A stretch of 7,730 nucleotides of DNA from an uncultured Porphyromonas sp. (GTDB lineage: Bacteria; Bacteroidota; Bacteroidia; Bacteroidales; Porphyromonadaceae): contig CAMBHQ010000036.1 of NCBI GenBank assembly GCA_945867245.1, forward strand, positions 1 to 7,730, in the 5' to 3' direction. The first letter of the stretch is position 1. Every line of letters begins with the position of its first letter. The translations under genes and the position numbers were made by a program. Of this stretch, positions 1 through 6,073 are shown piece by piece. The notes beneath the pieces were generated by a model, which worked only from the letters and a program-made list of their open reading frames with translations, searched no databases and was not told the origin of the DNA.

Positions 1-851
1 GCACGCAGAAACTCTGTATTAGATGAGAAATTAACCTTGAGGCTACCCGCTGCCCCCTTTTTGGTATTGATGATAATCACCCCGTTGGCAGCACTAGCAC
101 CGTAGAGGGCAGCAGCCGAGGGACCTGTCAGCACCGAGATGCTCTCAATGTCATCGGAGTTGAAGTCTGAGATACCCTCACCACTACCGGGACGACCATA
201 CTCGCTACCGTCACCAGCGCGGTTGGCGTTACCGATGGGCATACCATCGACTACATAGAGTACGTTGTTGTTACCCGAGATAGACTTGCTACCACGCATT
301 ACTACGCTAGTAGCACCACCGATACCGGCTGATGAGCGCGTGATATTGACACCCGCTACCTTACCGCTGAGGCTATTAACGAAGTTGGCTTCCTTGACCT
401 TGGTAAGGGCCTCGCTGTCTACCTTCTGCACGTTGTACGAGAGGGCCTTCTCGCTGCGCTTGATACCGAGGGCGGTAACCACTACAGCGTCTAGGTTCTT
501 CGAGTCATCCTCGAGCGTAATCTCTAGAGAGGTACGTCCGGCGAGCGCCACGGTCTGCGACTTCATGCCGACATAAGAAACGACTAAACTGGCTCTGGGT
601 GATACATTGAGCGTGAAGTTACCATCGAGGTCCGTAACGGCACCAGTAGACGCACCCGATACACGGATGTTCGCTCCGATGATAGGCTCCCCATTCTTAT
701 CTACCACCTTACCTTTTACGGTAACGGTCTTCCCCTGCTGCATCTCTACAGAGGGGTCCTGCGCTGTATAGCTGGCCGCCGTAGCATCGAGTATGCCACT
801 GAACGGAAGCGCTATCACGAGCGACATGGTTCCTAAGAACTTTCCTTTCAT
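1..851 (-). CDS. SusC/RagA-family TonB-linked outer membrane transporter, N-terminal part (cut by left edge)
   Basis: The first 283 residues of a protein that would normally be about 1000 residues long. Family members form the outer-membrane barrel of a SusC/SusD pair and import glycans, peptides or other large nutrients using TonB energy. In order the sequence shows a signal peptide (about residues 1-26, hydrophobic LVIALPF, possible cleavage after ATAA), a carboxypeptidase-regulatory-like beta domain (about 43-120, with GEPIIGANIRV and TGAVTDLDGNF), the conserved VVVTALGIKR segment (123-132) and the plug domain with VVDGMPIGN (200-208) and the hallmark GPSAAALYGASAANGVII (243-260). The ATG at 851 is the only in-frame ATG after an upstream TAA. 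A promoter lies about 150 bp upstream. The barrel, and any susD partner, would lie left of the window, so the substrate cannot be told. The family is certain; the transported molecule is unknown. Confidence 0.96.
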   Translation of the reverse strand, partial: MKGKFLGTMSLVIALPFSGILDATAASYTAQDPSVEMQQGKTVTVKGKVVDKNGEPIIGANIRVSGASTGAVTDLDGNFTLNVSPRASLVVSYVGMKSQTVALAGRTSLEITLEDDSKNLDAVVVTALGIKRSEKALSYNVQKVDSEALTKVKEANFVNSLSGKVAGVNITRSSAGIGGATSVVMRGSKSISGNNNVLYVVDGMPIGNANRAGDGSEYGRPGSGEGISDFNSDDIESISVLTGPSAAALYGASAANGVIIINTKKGAAGSLKVNFSSNTEFLR

Positions 852-1004
852 GATAAGTGAACTACATTGAGAATTTTATCCTTTATGCACCCACAAGTCA
901 TCAGATCCTACCCAAAGCCAAGCCGAAATTATGAATGGCTATCTGAGATCTAAACACTAGACCTTGATATGGCTAAGCAGCTGACGAGTTTATGAATACG
1001 TAGG
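852..1004 (-). other. Long 5' leader of the SusC-family gene
   Basis: If transcription starts about 5-7 nt beyond the -7 box at 1005-1012, the mRNA has a leader of roughly 150 nt before the ATG at 851. I see no small ORF, no recognised riboswitch and no strong hairpin in it, only short inverted bits such as AGCCA/TGGCT. There is no Shine-Dalgarno sequence before the start codon, which is normal for Bacteroidetes. The rest of the 852-1178 gap holds the promoter at 1005-1036 and the gpmA terminator at 1110-1151; 1037-1109 shows nothing. Confidence 0.45.
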
Positions 1005-1036
1005 CAAAGATATAAAAGACTGGCATATTGAACAAA
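1005..1036 (-). promoter_or_regulatory. Bacteroidetes-type promoter (-33/-7) of the SusC-family gene
   Basis: On the minus strand, TTTG (1036-1033) is followed after exactly 20 bp by TATCTTTG (1012-1005). This matches the housekeeping sigma factor consensus of Bacteroidetes, TTTG-N19-21-TAnnTTTG, in every specified position. It points toward the SusC start codon and lies downstream of the gpmA terminator, so the transporter has its own transcription unit. The start site would be near 1000. Confidence 0.8.
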
Positions 1037-1109
1037 AATCCCTAGCTACCTGCCCTACTTTTGGCACATTCTGGCGCATCTGTATCTCTCATTATGAAGT
1101 CAAGCAAAA

Positions 1110-1151
1110 GATTAAGGGACTATGTACGCTGCCGTACATAGTCCCTTAATC
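1110..1151 (-). terminator. Strong rho-independent terminator of gpmA
   Basis: A perfect 19-bp stem (1110-1128 with 1133-1151) closes a 4-nt loop (1129-1132). Read on the minus strand, the stem is followed at once by TTTTGCTT, a short U tract, and it begins 27 nt after the gpmA stop codon. The stem is unusually long and perfect for a terminator. It separates gpmA from the SusC-family gene, which follows in the same direction. Confidence 0.85.
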
Positions 1152-1162
1152 GACTTTATGCT

Positions 1163-1184
1163 AAGTAGAAAAATATTTCTACTT
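1163..1184. other. Small AT-rich hairpin over the gpmA stop codon
   Basis: A 9-bp perfect stem (1163-1171 with 1176-1184) with a 4-nt AATA loop. The gpmA stop codon (1179-1181) lies inside one arm. It precedes the large terminator stem by about 11 nt, giving two stacked hairpins at the 3' end of the mRNA. It may help stop exonucleases or may be chance in AT-rich sequence; the function is inferred only. Confidence 0.4.
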
Positions 1185-1925
1185 CTTTTTGCCCTGATTC
1201 GCCACAGCGTCCATCAAAGCCTTGATCTCCTCGGGGTCGCCAAGGAAGTAATCCTTCACGTAGTTGAGATCGCTATCGAACTCAAACACATAAGGCACGG
1301 CAGTAGGCAGGTTGAGGGCAATAATCTCCTCGTCGCTCATCCCCTTGAGGACCTTGATGATACCACGTAGGCTGTTGCCGTGAGCGGCTACGAGTACATC
1401 GTCGTGCTCCATCAGAGCGGGTAGGATAGCCGTCTGCCAGTAAGGTAGCGCACGCTCTACGCAGTCGCTGAGCGCCTCGGTAAGAGGTAGGTAGTTGGGT
1501 ACTACAGAGGCGTAGCGAGGGTCGTTGAATGGGCTACGCTCATCGGCACGCTCTAGAGCCGTAGGAGGTACATCGTAGCTACGACGCCAGATAAGCACCT
1601 GCTCGTCGCCATACTTCTCGGCTGTCTCGGCCTTATTGAGGCCCTGTAGCATACCATAGTGCTTCTCGTTGAGACGCCAGCTCTTCTCTACGGGGATCCA
1701 GTCGAGATCCATTACGTCGAGGATCTGGTTCATCGTCTTGATAGCACGCTTGAGGTAAGAGGTATAGGCCTTACCGAAGCGGAAGCCCTCCTTCTTGAGG
1801 AGCTCACCAGCCTTCTTGGCTTCTTCTACACCCTTTTCGCTGAGGTCTACGTTGGTCCAGCCAGTGAAGCGGTTTTCCTTGTTCCACACGCTCTCGCCGT
1901 GGCGGATAAGTACGATTCTTTTCAT
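1179..1925 (-). CDS. gpmA: 2,3-bisphosphoglycerate-dependent phosphoglycerate mutase
   Basis: Cytoplasmic glycolytic and gluconeogenic enzyme that interconverts 3-phosphoglycerate and 2-phosphoglycerate through a phosphohistidine. The 248 residues match the usual length (E. coli GpmA has 250) and the protein is recognisable along its whole length. Visible active-site features are RHGES (8-12) with the phosphorylated His9, NRFTGW (18-23), Arg60 in LKRA, Glu87 and Tyr90 in LNEKHYG, GLNKAE (95-100), the WRR at 113-115, and AAHGNSLR (180-187) with His182. The C-terminal tail ends ANQGKKK. The ATG at 1925 gives the family's usual N terminus, [12 protein letters not shown]. It is apparently monocistronic: a TATCTTTG -7 box lies about 36 bp upstream and a strong terminator follows. 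No key residue is missing. Confidence 0.97.
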   Translation of the reverse strand: MKRIVLIRHGESVWNKENRFTGWTNVDLSEKGVEEAKKAGELLKKEGFRFGKAYTSYLKRAIKTMNQILDVMDLDWIPVEKSWRLNEKHYGMLQGLNKAETAEKYGDEQVLIWRRSYDVPPTALERADERSPFNDPRYASVVPNYLPLTEALSDCVERALPYWQTAILPALMEHDDVLVAAHGNSLRGIIKVLKGMSDEEIIALNLPTAVPYVFEFDSDLNYVKDYFLGDPEEIKALMDAVANQGKKK

Positions 1926-1960
1926 TGTTATGTTTTCTTATAATACTGTGTATTTGCTTA

Positions 1961-1968
1961 CAAAGATA
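1961..1968 (-). promoter_or_regulatory. gpmA: -7 promoter element of gpmA
   Basis: TATCTTTG on the minus strand matches the Bacteroidetes -7 consensus TAnnTTTG exactly and lies 35 bp before the gpmA ATG, giving an expected leader of about 30 nt. I do not see a TTTG -33 box at the usual 19-21 bp distance (about 1988-1993), so the promoter may be weak or helped by an activator. The 23-bp repeat array begins about 80 bp upstream of it. Confidence 0.6.
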
Positions 1969-2046
1969 GGCATTATCCGTGGCACTTGCTCTGTCCTAGG
2001 CGCTCTTATATGGCCTACACCTCGTACTACAAGGGGAGGGAGTATA

Positions 2047-2115
2047 TCTTACATATAGTGTAAGACGCATCTTACAACAGATGTATAACGCATCTTACAA
2101 CGTATGTAAGATATG
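2047..2115. repeat. Three tandem 23-bp units, each an inverted repeat (possible operator array)
   Basis: Three head-to-tail units lie at 2047-2069, 2070-2092 and 2093-2115. Each starts TCTTACA, followed after 5 bp by TGTAAGA, a 7-5-7 dyad, then 4 bp (CGCA in the first two). The right half-site is exact in units 1 and 3 and degenerate (TGTATAA) in unit 2. Pairwise identity between units is 14-16 of 23 by eye, concentrated in the half-sites. The outermost arms (2044-2055 and 2103-2114) also form a perfect 12-bp inverted repeat. The array lies between divergent gpmA and the flavin oxidoreductase gene, about 80 bp upstream of the gpmA -7 box. Spaced dyads with conserved half-sites suggest binding of a dimeric regulator; the protein is unknown. 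Confidence 0.75.
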
Positions 2116-2119
2116 GCTC

Positions 2120-2207
2120 CAATACTAGAGGGCCTATCAGAGACTAGGGCGAGGGGCTATGTTTGCCCCCCGCCCTAGCGTCCGATATAGCCTCTATGAG
2201 ACTATTG
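2120..2207. repeat. Long imperfect palindrome with GC-rich core hairpin
   Basis: The core is a 14-bp stem with a single A-C mismatch (2144-2157 with 2165-2178) and a 7-nt loop. Further matching arms lie outside it: TAGAGG (2126-2131) with CCTCTA (2191-2196), and CAATA (2120-2124) with TATTG (2203-2207). No T run follows on the plus strand, so it is not a typical terminator. It could be a folded intergenic repeat, a remnant of a small mobile element or an mRNA leader structure. The loop happens to contain TATGTTTG, a match to the -7 consensus, but there is no -33 box at the right distance. Confidence 0.55.
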
Positions 2208-2244
2208 TATAATACGGCACTCGCTTCGTTGTTTGCGACATTCG

Positions 2245-2358
2245 GGCTCGGTCATTTACACGAGTAAACTCCCTTCGCCCTCAGTCTTAACGCCTTCTCA
2301 GGCACGATTGCTCGCCTCGGCATAGCTGGAGTAAACTCCGCTCTGCTCTCGGCTTACG
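2245..2358. repeat. Two diverged copies of a palindrome-bearing intergenic repeat
   Basis: Two related stretches, about 2245-2293 and 2312-2358, repeat with a period of 67 bp at their shared core. Both contain CTCGG, CAT, a palindrome around GAGTAAACTC (2262-2271 and, extended to GGAGTAAACTCC, 2328-2339), then a C-rich and CTC-rich run and CTTA(A)CGC. The order of blocks is the same, with small insertions between them. No reading frame runs through either strand with a plausible protein. It resembles, from memory only, GAGTTTACTC-containing intergenic repeats common in Bacteroidales chromosomes. Confidence 0.5.
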
Positions 2359-2387
2359 CAATCCTTGCGATTACCGCATTCTCCAAA

Positions 2388-2428
2388 GTCTAGCACAATG
2401 ACAAGCCTCGGCTTGTCATTGTGGAGAC
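2388..2428. repeat. Stable hairpin upstream of the oxidoreductase gene
   Basis: A perfect 13-bp stem (2394-2406 with 2411-2423) closes a 4-nt CTCG loop, and GTCT/AGAC (2388-2391 with 2425-2428) extends it past a small internal loop. It ends 40 bp before the ATG at 2469. No T tract follows on either strand, so I do not call it a terminator. It could be a leader structure of the downstream mRNA or part of the same intergenic repeat cluster. Confidence 0.55.
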
Positions 2429-2468
2429 CGTACAACGGGCTCTGAATAAGTAAAGTATAGAGAACACG

Positions 2469-3653
2469 ATGAATATGAACCCCAAGTTTAATCCTTTATT
2501 TACGCCTTATACCTTTAATAATGGAGCAACTGTCCCCAATCGTCTGACGATAGCGCCCATGACACACTGGGCCTCGGACGCTCAGGGACATACAACGCCT
2601 AGTGAGTTGGCCTATATCGAGGCACGCGCCTATGGCTTCGGCCTGTTTATCAGTGCAGCTATCGCTGTGAGTCGTGAGGGTATTGCCTTTACGGGTCAGC
2701 CTGTAGCCTTCTCGGAGGGCGACCTCTCTAGCCTAAGTCGCATGGCTAAGGCCATGAAAAGTCAGGGGGCACTGGCTATTGCTCAGCTGCAGCATGGTGG
2801 AGCAGCGGCCCTGACGGAGCTCAATGGGGGTATTGCCTATGCGCCTAGCAAACTCGAAGGGCAAGTGGTCGATACGGCTATTAAGGTAACCGCTACTACC
2901 GAGGCCCTTAGCTCCGAGGGGATAGAGTCGCTCATTGCTGACTTTGCCCGTGCTGCGGAGCTTGCTCTCAGGGCAGGCTTCGATGGCGTAGAGCTCCATG
3001 GTGCCAATGGCTATCTACTACAGCAGTTTTTCTCTGCCAAAACCAATAAGCGCGAGGATGCCTGGGGCGGTAGTCTAGAGAAGCGTATGGCCTTACCACT
3101 GGCGGTCGTGGAGGCCGTGATGGCTGTTAGGGCTCGTTATGAGCGTCCGGACTTTATCATCGGTTATCGCCTGACGCCCGAGGAGGCAGGGGATGAGGGC
3201 TTGACCATGGGGCAGACCCTTAGTCTTATCAAGGCGCTCTCGACCAAGGACCTGCAGTACGTCCATATGTCGCTACAGGGCTATGCTAATAAGGCTCGTC
3301 GTGAGGCAGATACGACCAAGACTCGTCTAGAGCTGGCCAAAGAGTGTCTGTCGGGTAGTGGCGTGGCACTTATCGGTGTCGGAGGACTTCGCACACCGGA
3401 CCAAGCCCTCGATGCTTACAATAGTCATACAGCAGATATAGTGGCCATAGGTCTCGGGGTGTTGGTTAATCCAGACTTTGTACGCCTTATCGAGCGAGGG
3501 GAGGAGCGCAAGGCACGCAAGACCCCGAATATTTTCCGCAATGCAGCCTATCACCAGATACCGCAGCCTATGTGGAATATGATGATGACCTTCGTCCCCA
3601 AGCCCGTCCTAGGCTTTGCTACTTTCGTCGGTAGGCTACTGGGTTGGCAGTAG
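2469..3653 (+). CDS. Old Yellow Enzyme-family FMN-dependent NAD(P)H:flavin oxidoreductase (YqiG-like)
   Basis: A 394-residue TIM-barrel flavoenzyme that uses NAD(P)H to reduce FMN and then, in known relatives, activated C=C bonds or other electrophiles; the natural substrate cannot be read from the sequence. Motifs in order are NRLTIAPMTHWAS (24-36, FMN-binding start of the barrel), AIAQLQHGG (103-111), GVELHGANGYLLQQF (173-187) with the His177/Asn180 pair that holds the substrate, TNKREDAWGGS (192-202) and IGVGGL near residue 320 (phosphate-binding part of FMN site). The start fits the family's N terminus (NPKFNPLFTPYTFNNG), though ATG at 2475 is an alternative. It resembles B. subtilis YqiG more than the plant or yeast OYEs, judged from memory. 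No clear promoter is seen directly upstream. It appears to be transcribed alone, ending at a hairpin. Confidence 0.93.
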   Translation: MNMNPKFNPLFTPYTFNNGATVPNRLTIAPMTHWASDAQGHTTPSELAYIEARAYGFGLFISAAIAVSREGIAFTGQPVAFSEGDLSSLSRMAKAMKSQGALAIAQLQHGGAAALTELNGGIAYAPSKLEGQVVDTAIKVTATTEALSSEGIESLIADFARAAELALRAGFDGVELHGANGYLLQQFFSAKTNKREDAWGGSLEKRMALPLAVVEAVMAVRARYERPDFIIGYRLTPEEAGDEGLTMGQTLSLIKALSTKDLQYVHMSLQGYANKARREADTTKTRLELAKECLSGSGVALIGVGGLRTPDQALDAYNSHTADIVAIGLGVLVNPDFVRLIERGEERKARKTPNIFRNAAYHQIPQPMWNMMMTFVPKPVLGFATFVGRLLGWQ

Positions 3654-3700
3654 AACATAGGTTTTAGCTGGCCTATGCGCCTATGTGGGAGCTGAGATAT

Positions 3701-3731
3701 AAGAGCATCGAGTTTAGCCCTCGATGCTCTT
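3701..3731. terminator. Terminator-like hairpin after the oxidoreductase gene
   Basis: A perfect 12-bp stem (3701-3712 with 3720-3731) with a 7-nt loop, 47 bp after the TAG stop. The sequence following on the plus strand (GCTGTGTATG) lacks a real T run, so termination may be weak or may depend on Rho. A weaker inverted repeat, ACATAGG/CCTATGT (3655-3661 with 3680-3686), lies between the stop codon and this stem. Confidence 0.6.
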
Positions 3732-3760
3732 GCTGTGTATGGGCTCTAGGCTTAATGGCC

Positions 3761-3797
3761 CCTCACTCTTGCACTTCCGATTGTGCAGTCGGTGAGG
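3761..3797. promoter_or_regulatory. Two-part dyad just upstream of the glucosaminidase promoter
   Basis: CCTCAC (3761-3766) pairs with GTGAGG (3792-3797), and inside it TGCAC (3770-3774) pairs with GTGCA (3783-3787) around an 8-nt loop. It ends 19 bp before the -7 box at 3817, where a -33 element would normally sit. It could be an operator for a regulator or a second weak terminator for the upstream gene. The pairing is seen; the role is inferred. Confidence 0.35.
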
Positions 3798-3816
3798 TGG
3801 TATGGCGGGCTTTTCG

Positions 3817-3824
3817 TATCTTTG
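3817..3824 (+). promoter_or_regulatory. -7 promoter element of the glucosaminidase-purM-prfA-pyrF run
   Basis: TATCTTTG, an exact match to the Bacteroidetes -7 consensus and the same octamer as at the gpmA and SusC promoters. The spot for a -33 TTTG (about 3793-3797) has GTGAGG instead, inside the dyad at 3761-3797. Transcription would start near 3830, leaving a leader of only about 12 nt to the GTG at 3843, or about 42 nt to the GTG at 3873. Confidence 0.6.
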
Positions 3825-3842
3825 TGAAAATTTGAGCGTGTT

Positions 3843-4823
3843 GTGCTCATACCATACAGAATAAGACAGACAGTGTATAGAGGTCAAATATATAAGGTAT
3901 TAGTAGGGGTACTCTTGTCCTGCGTGTCCGTGATGGCTCAGCTTCCCAAACGTTATCCTGCTTATGAGGACTATGTGCGTAAGCACTACAAGGAGGCTAT
4001 TCGTCAGATGGATAAGCATGGCATCCCTGCCAGCATCAAGATGGCTCAGGGCCTTCTAGAGACAGGGGCAGGTAAGAGCAGCTTAGCCGTGGACTTTAAT
4101 AACCACTTCGGCATCAAGTGCCACACCGGTTGGACGGGGCGTAAGGCCTATAAAACCGACGATGCACCCAATGAGTGCTTCCGTGGCTACAAGACTTGGC
4201 AGGAGAGTTACGAAGACCATTCGCTCTTCCTCAAGAAGCCACGCTATGCTAAGCTTTTCCATCTGCGTACGGATGACTATAAAGGCTGGGCTGCAGGTCT
4301 ACAGCGTGCAGGCTATGCGACCAACAAGGGCTACGCCAATAAGCTCATACAGATTATCGAGACCTACGAATTGTATGCTCTAGATAAGTCTCAAGTCCCT
4401 CTGTGGATGGGGACGACAGCTAGTCAAGCTAGCCCTGCAAAGGTCAATCAGCCGAAGGAGACAGCCAAGACTGCGGGTAAGCCTCTACGCCCTGTGTACA
4501 AGAGCTATGGCCTGCTCTATGTGCTGGCCGACCCAAATGATACGCTAGAGCGTGTAGCCCAAGAGACAGGGATACCGCTGCGTAAGCTGGCGTACTACAA
4601 TGATGCCCCCGAAGACTTAGCCCTACAGGAGGGAGAGGTCGTGTATCTAGAGCGTAAGCACCGCTCTGCCAAAGAGCAGTACAAGACGCATAAGGTCGCT
4701 ATTGGGGACTCGATGCACAGCATCTCTCAGCGTTATGGCATTCGCCTAGAGAGCCTGTATAATTTGAATAATAAGGACGAAGATTACGTTCCCGAGGAGG
4801 GTGATGTACTGCGTCTACGATAA
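3843..4823 (+). CDS. Secreted GH73-type glucosaminidase with two C-terminal LysM-like repeats
   Basis: A predicted periplasmic or surface peptidoglycan hydrolase of 326 residues that cuts glycan strands next to N-acetylglucosamine. A signal peptide (hydrophobic VLVGVLLSCVSVMA, about 19-32) ends in VMA-Q, fitting signal peptidase I; LLSC could also be read as a poor lipobox. The glucosaminidase domain spans about 45-180, with AQGLLETGAGKS (68-79; Glu73 is the likely catalytic acid), NNHFGIKC (86-93) and the AGYAT segment. A linker follows, then two LysM-like repeats, about 222-270 (DTLERVAQETGIP) and 281-326 (GDSMHSISQRYGI), which bind peptidoglycan. No in-frame ATG exists before residue 31, so the start is GTG at 3843 or, giving a more ordinary 22-residue signal, GTG at 3873; a stop codon at 3825 rules out anything longer. 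It heads the run with purM 31 bp downstream. Confidence 0.9.
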   Translation: MLIPYRIRQTVYRGQIYKVLVGVLLSCVSVMAQLPKRYPAYEDYVRKHYKEAIRQMDKHGIPASIKMAQGLLETGAGKSSLAVDFNNHFGIKCHTGWTGRKAYKTDDAPNECFRGYKTWQESYEDHSLFLKKPRYAKLFHLRTDDYKGWAAGLQRAGYATNKGYANKLIQIIETYELYALDKSQVPLWMGTTASQASPAKVNQPKETAKTAGKPLRPVYKSYGLLYVLADPNDTLERVAQETGIPLRKLAYYNDAPEDLALQEGEVVYLERKHRSAKEQYKTHKVAIGDSMHSISQRYGIRLESLYNLNNKDEDYVPEEGDVLRLR

Positions 4824-4854
4824 AATAGCGAGATATTCATTAAACCCAAACACG

Positions 4855-6021
4855 ATGGACGAGAGATATATTCAGCGAGGTGTATCGGCAAGCAAAGAGG
4901 ACGTGCATAATGCTATTAAGAACGTAGATAAGGGTCTGTACCCCTCTGCCTTCTGCAAGATTATTCCCGACATACTCGGTGGCGACCCCGAGTACTGCAA
5001 TATCATGCATGCCGACGGGGCGGGGACCAAAAGCTCGCTAGCCTATATGTACTGGCGCGAGACGGGCGACCTAGGCGTATGGCGTGGGATAGCGCAGGAT
5101 GCACTCATTATGAATATAGACGACCTCCTCTGTGTAGGGGCCACGGATAATATCCTCGTGTCTTCGACTATCGGACGCAATAAGCTACTCATCCCTGGCG
5201 AAGTCATCAGCGCTATTATCAACGGCACCGAGGAGCTGCTCGCCGAGCTACGCGAGATGGGGGTGAGCGTATTCTCTACGGGGGGCGAGACGGCCGACGT
5301 GGGGGACCTCGTCCGCACGATAATCGTCGATAGCACTGTTACCTGCCGTATGCGTCGTAGCGATGTGATTGACAATGGCAATATCCAGGCAGGCGACGTG
5401 ATTGTCGGTCTTGCGTCGTATGGTCAGGCCAAGTACGAGCGTGAGTACAACGGAGGGATGGGCAGCAATGGTCTCACCAGTGCACGCCACGATGTCTTGC
5501 ATCACGACCTAGCAGGGCGCTACCCTGAGAGCTACGATGCCGCCGTCCCCGAGAGTCTCGTCTATAGCGGTAGCAAGCAACTAACAGATGCAGTAGCAGA
5601 CAGCCCACTGGATGCAGGTCGCCTAATCTTGTCGCCTACACGCACCTATGCCCCTATTATCAAGGCTATACTCGACGAGATGCGCCCTAGGGTACACGGC
5701 ATGGTGCATTGCTCGGGCGGAGCGCAGACCAAGGTGCTGCACTTCGTACAGAATAAGCGCATTATCAAGGACAATCTATTCCCTGTGCCACCACTCTTCC
5801 GTCTGATACACGAGGAAAGTGCTACGCCTGCACGGGAGATGTACAAGGTATTCAACATGGGGCATCGTATGGAGCTATATGTAGCCCCCGAGGATGCGGC
5901 ACGTATCATCGAGATAAGCGAGAGTTATGGCGTACCTGCTCAGATTGTAGGTCGTGTAGAGGCGAGCGAGGCGGGCAATAGCCTACTTATTAAGAGTCCA
6001 TGGGGCGACCTAGAGTATTAA
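4855..6021 (+). CDS. purM: Phosphoribosylformylglycinamidine cyclo-ligase (AIR synthase), long Bacteroidales form
   Basis: Cytoplasmic enzyme of de novo purine synthesis that closes the imidazole ring of FGAM with ATP to give AIR. The 388-residue protein is longer than E. coli PurM (345). Family motifs are [12 protein letters not shown] (52-63; equivalent of the ATP-binding DGVGTK), [11 protein letters not shown] (86-96; the conserved DD motif), GGETADVGD (143-151) and a late GMVHCSGG, the AIR synthase C-terminal signature region, with GRVEAS near the end. I chose ATG 4855 because it gives [17 protein letters not shown], the N terminus I recall for Bacteroides homologues; the open frame goes back to GTG 4801, which would overlap the previous gene by 23 bp. 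Such proteins are often labelled only AIR synthase-related, but no other purM is visible and the catalytic motifs look intact. Confidence 0.88.
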   Translation: MDERYIQRGVSASKEDVHNAIKNVDKGLYPSAFCKIIPDILGGDPEYCNIMHADGAGTKSSLAYMYWRETGDLGVWRGIAQDALIMNIDDLLCVGATDNILVSSTIGRNKLLIPGEVISAIINGTEELLAELREMGVSVFSTGGETADVGDLVRTIIVDSTVTCRMRRSDVIDNGNIQAGDVIVGLASYGQAKYEREYNGGMGSNGLTSARHDVLHHDLAGRYPESYDAAVPESLVYSGSKQLTDAVADSPLDAGRLILSPTRTYAPIIKAILDEMRPRVHGMVHCSGGAQTKVLHFVQNKRIIKDNLFPVPPLFRLIHEESATPAREMYKVFNMGHRMELYVAPEDAARIIEISESYGVPAQIVGRVEASEAGNSLLIKSPWGDLEY

Positions 6022-6073
6022 GTCGCAAGCCTCCGCAATACATTCAACGAATAATAATACAAGTATATATAGT

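Noticed and set aside
265..576. Plus-strand 103-codon open frame
   Set aside because: It lies wholly inside the clear SusC-family gene on the other strand and its product has no recognisable features.
1659..2058. Plus-strand open frames opposite the gpmA start
   Set aside because: They overlap gpmA and its promoter antisense, with arginine/serine/leucine-rich composition typical of shadows.
2047..2115. CRISPR-like array
   Set aside because: Units abut with a 23-bp period, spacers between dyads are 4 bp, and no cas gene is near; these are tandem repeats, not repeats with spacers.
2158..2165. TATGTTTG as the promoter of the oxidoreductase gene
   Set aside because: It sits in a hairpin loop, has no TTTG 19-21 bp upstream and would give a leader of about 300 nt; kept only as a curiosity.
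2208..2440. Pseudogene or small protein gene in the gpmA/oxidoreductase gap
   Set aside because: All frames are broken by stops within a short distance and no translated segment resembles a known family; the sequence is better explained as repeats.
4801..4854. Extended purM start at GTG 4801
   Set aside because: It would overlap the glucosaminidase stop and add 18 residues not expected in homologues; ATG 4855 gives the typical N terminus.
5043..5505. Minus-strand open frames inside purM
   Set aside because: Antisense shadows of a well conserved gene; no motif or start context supports them.
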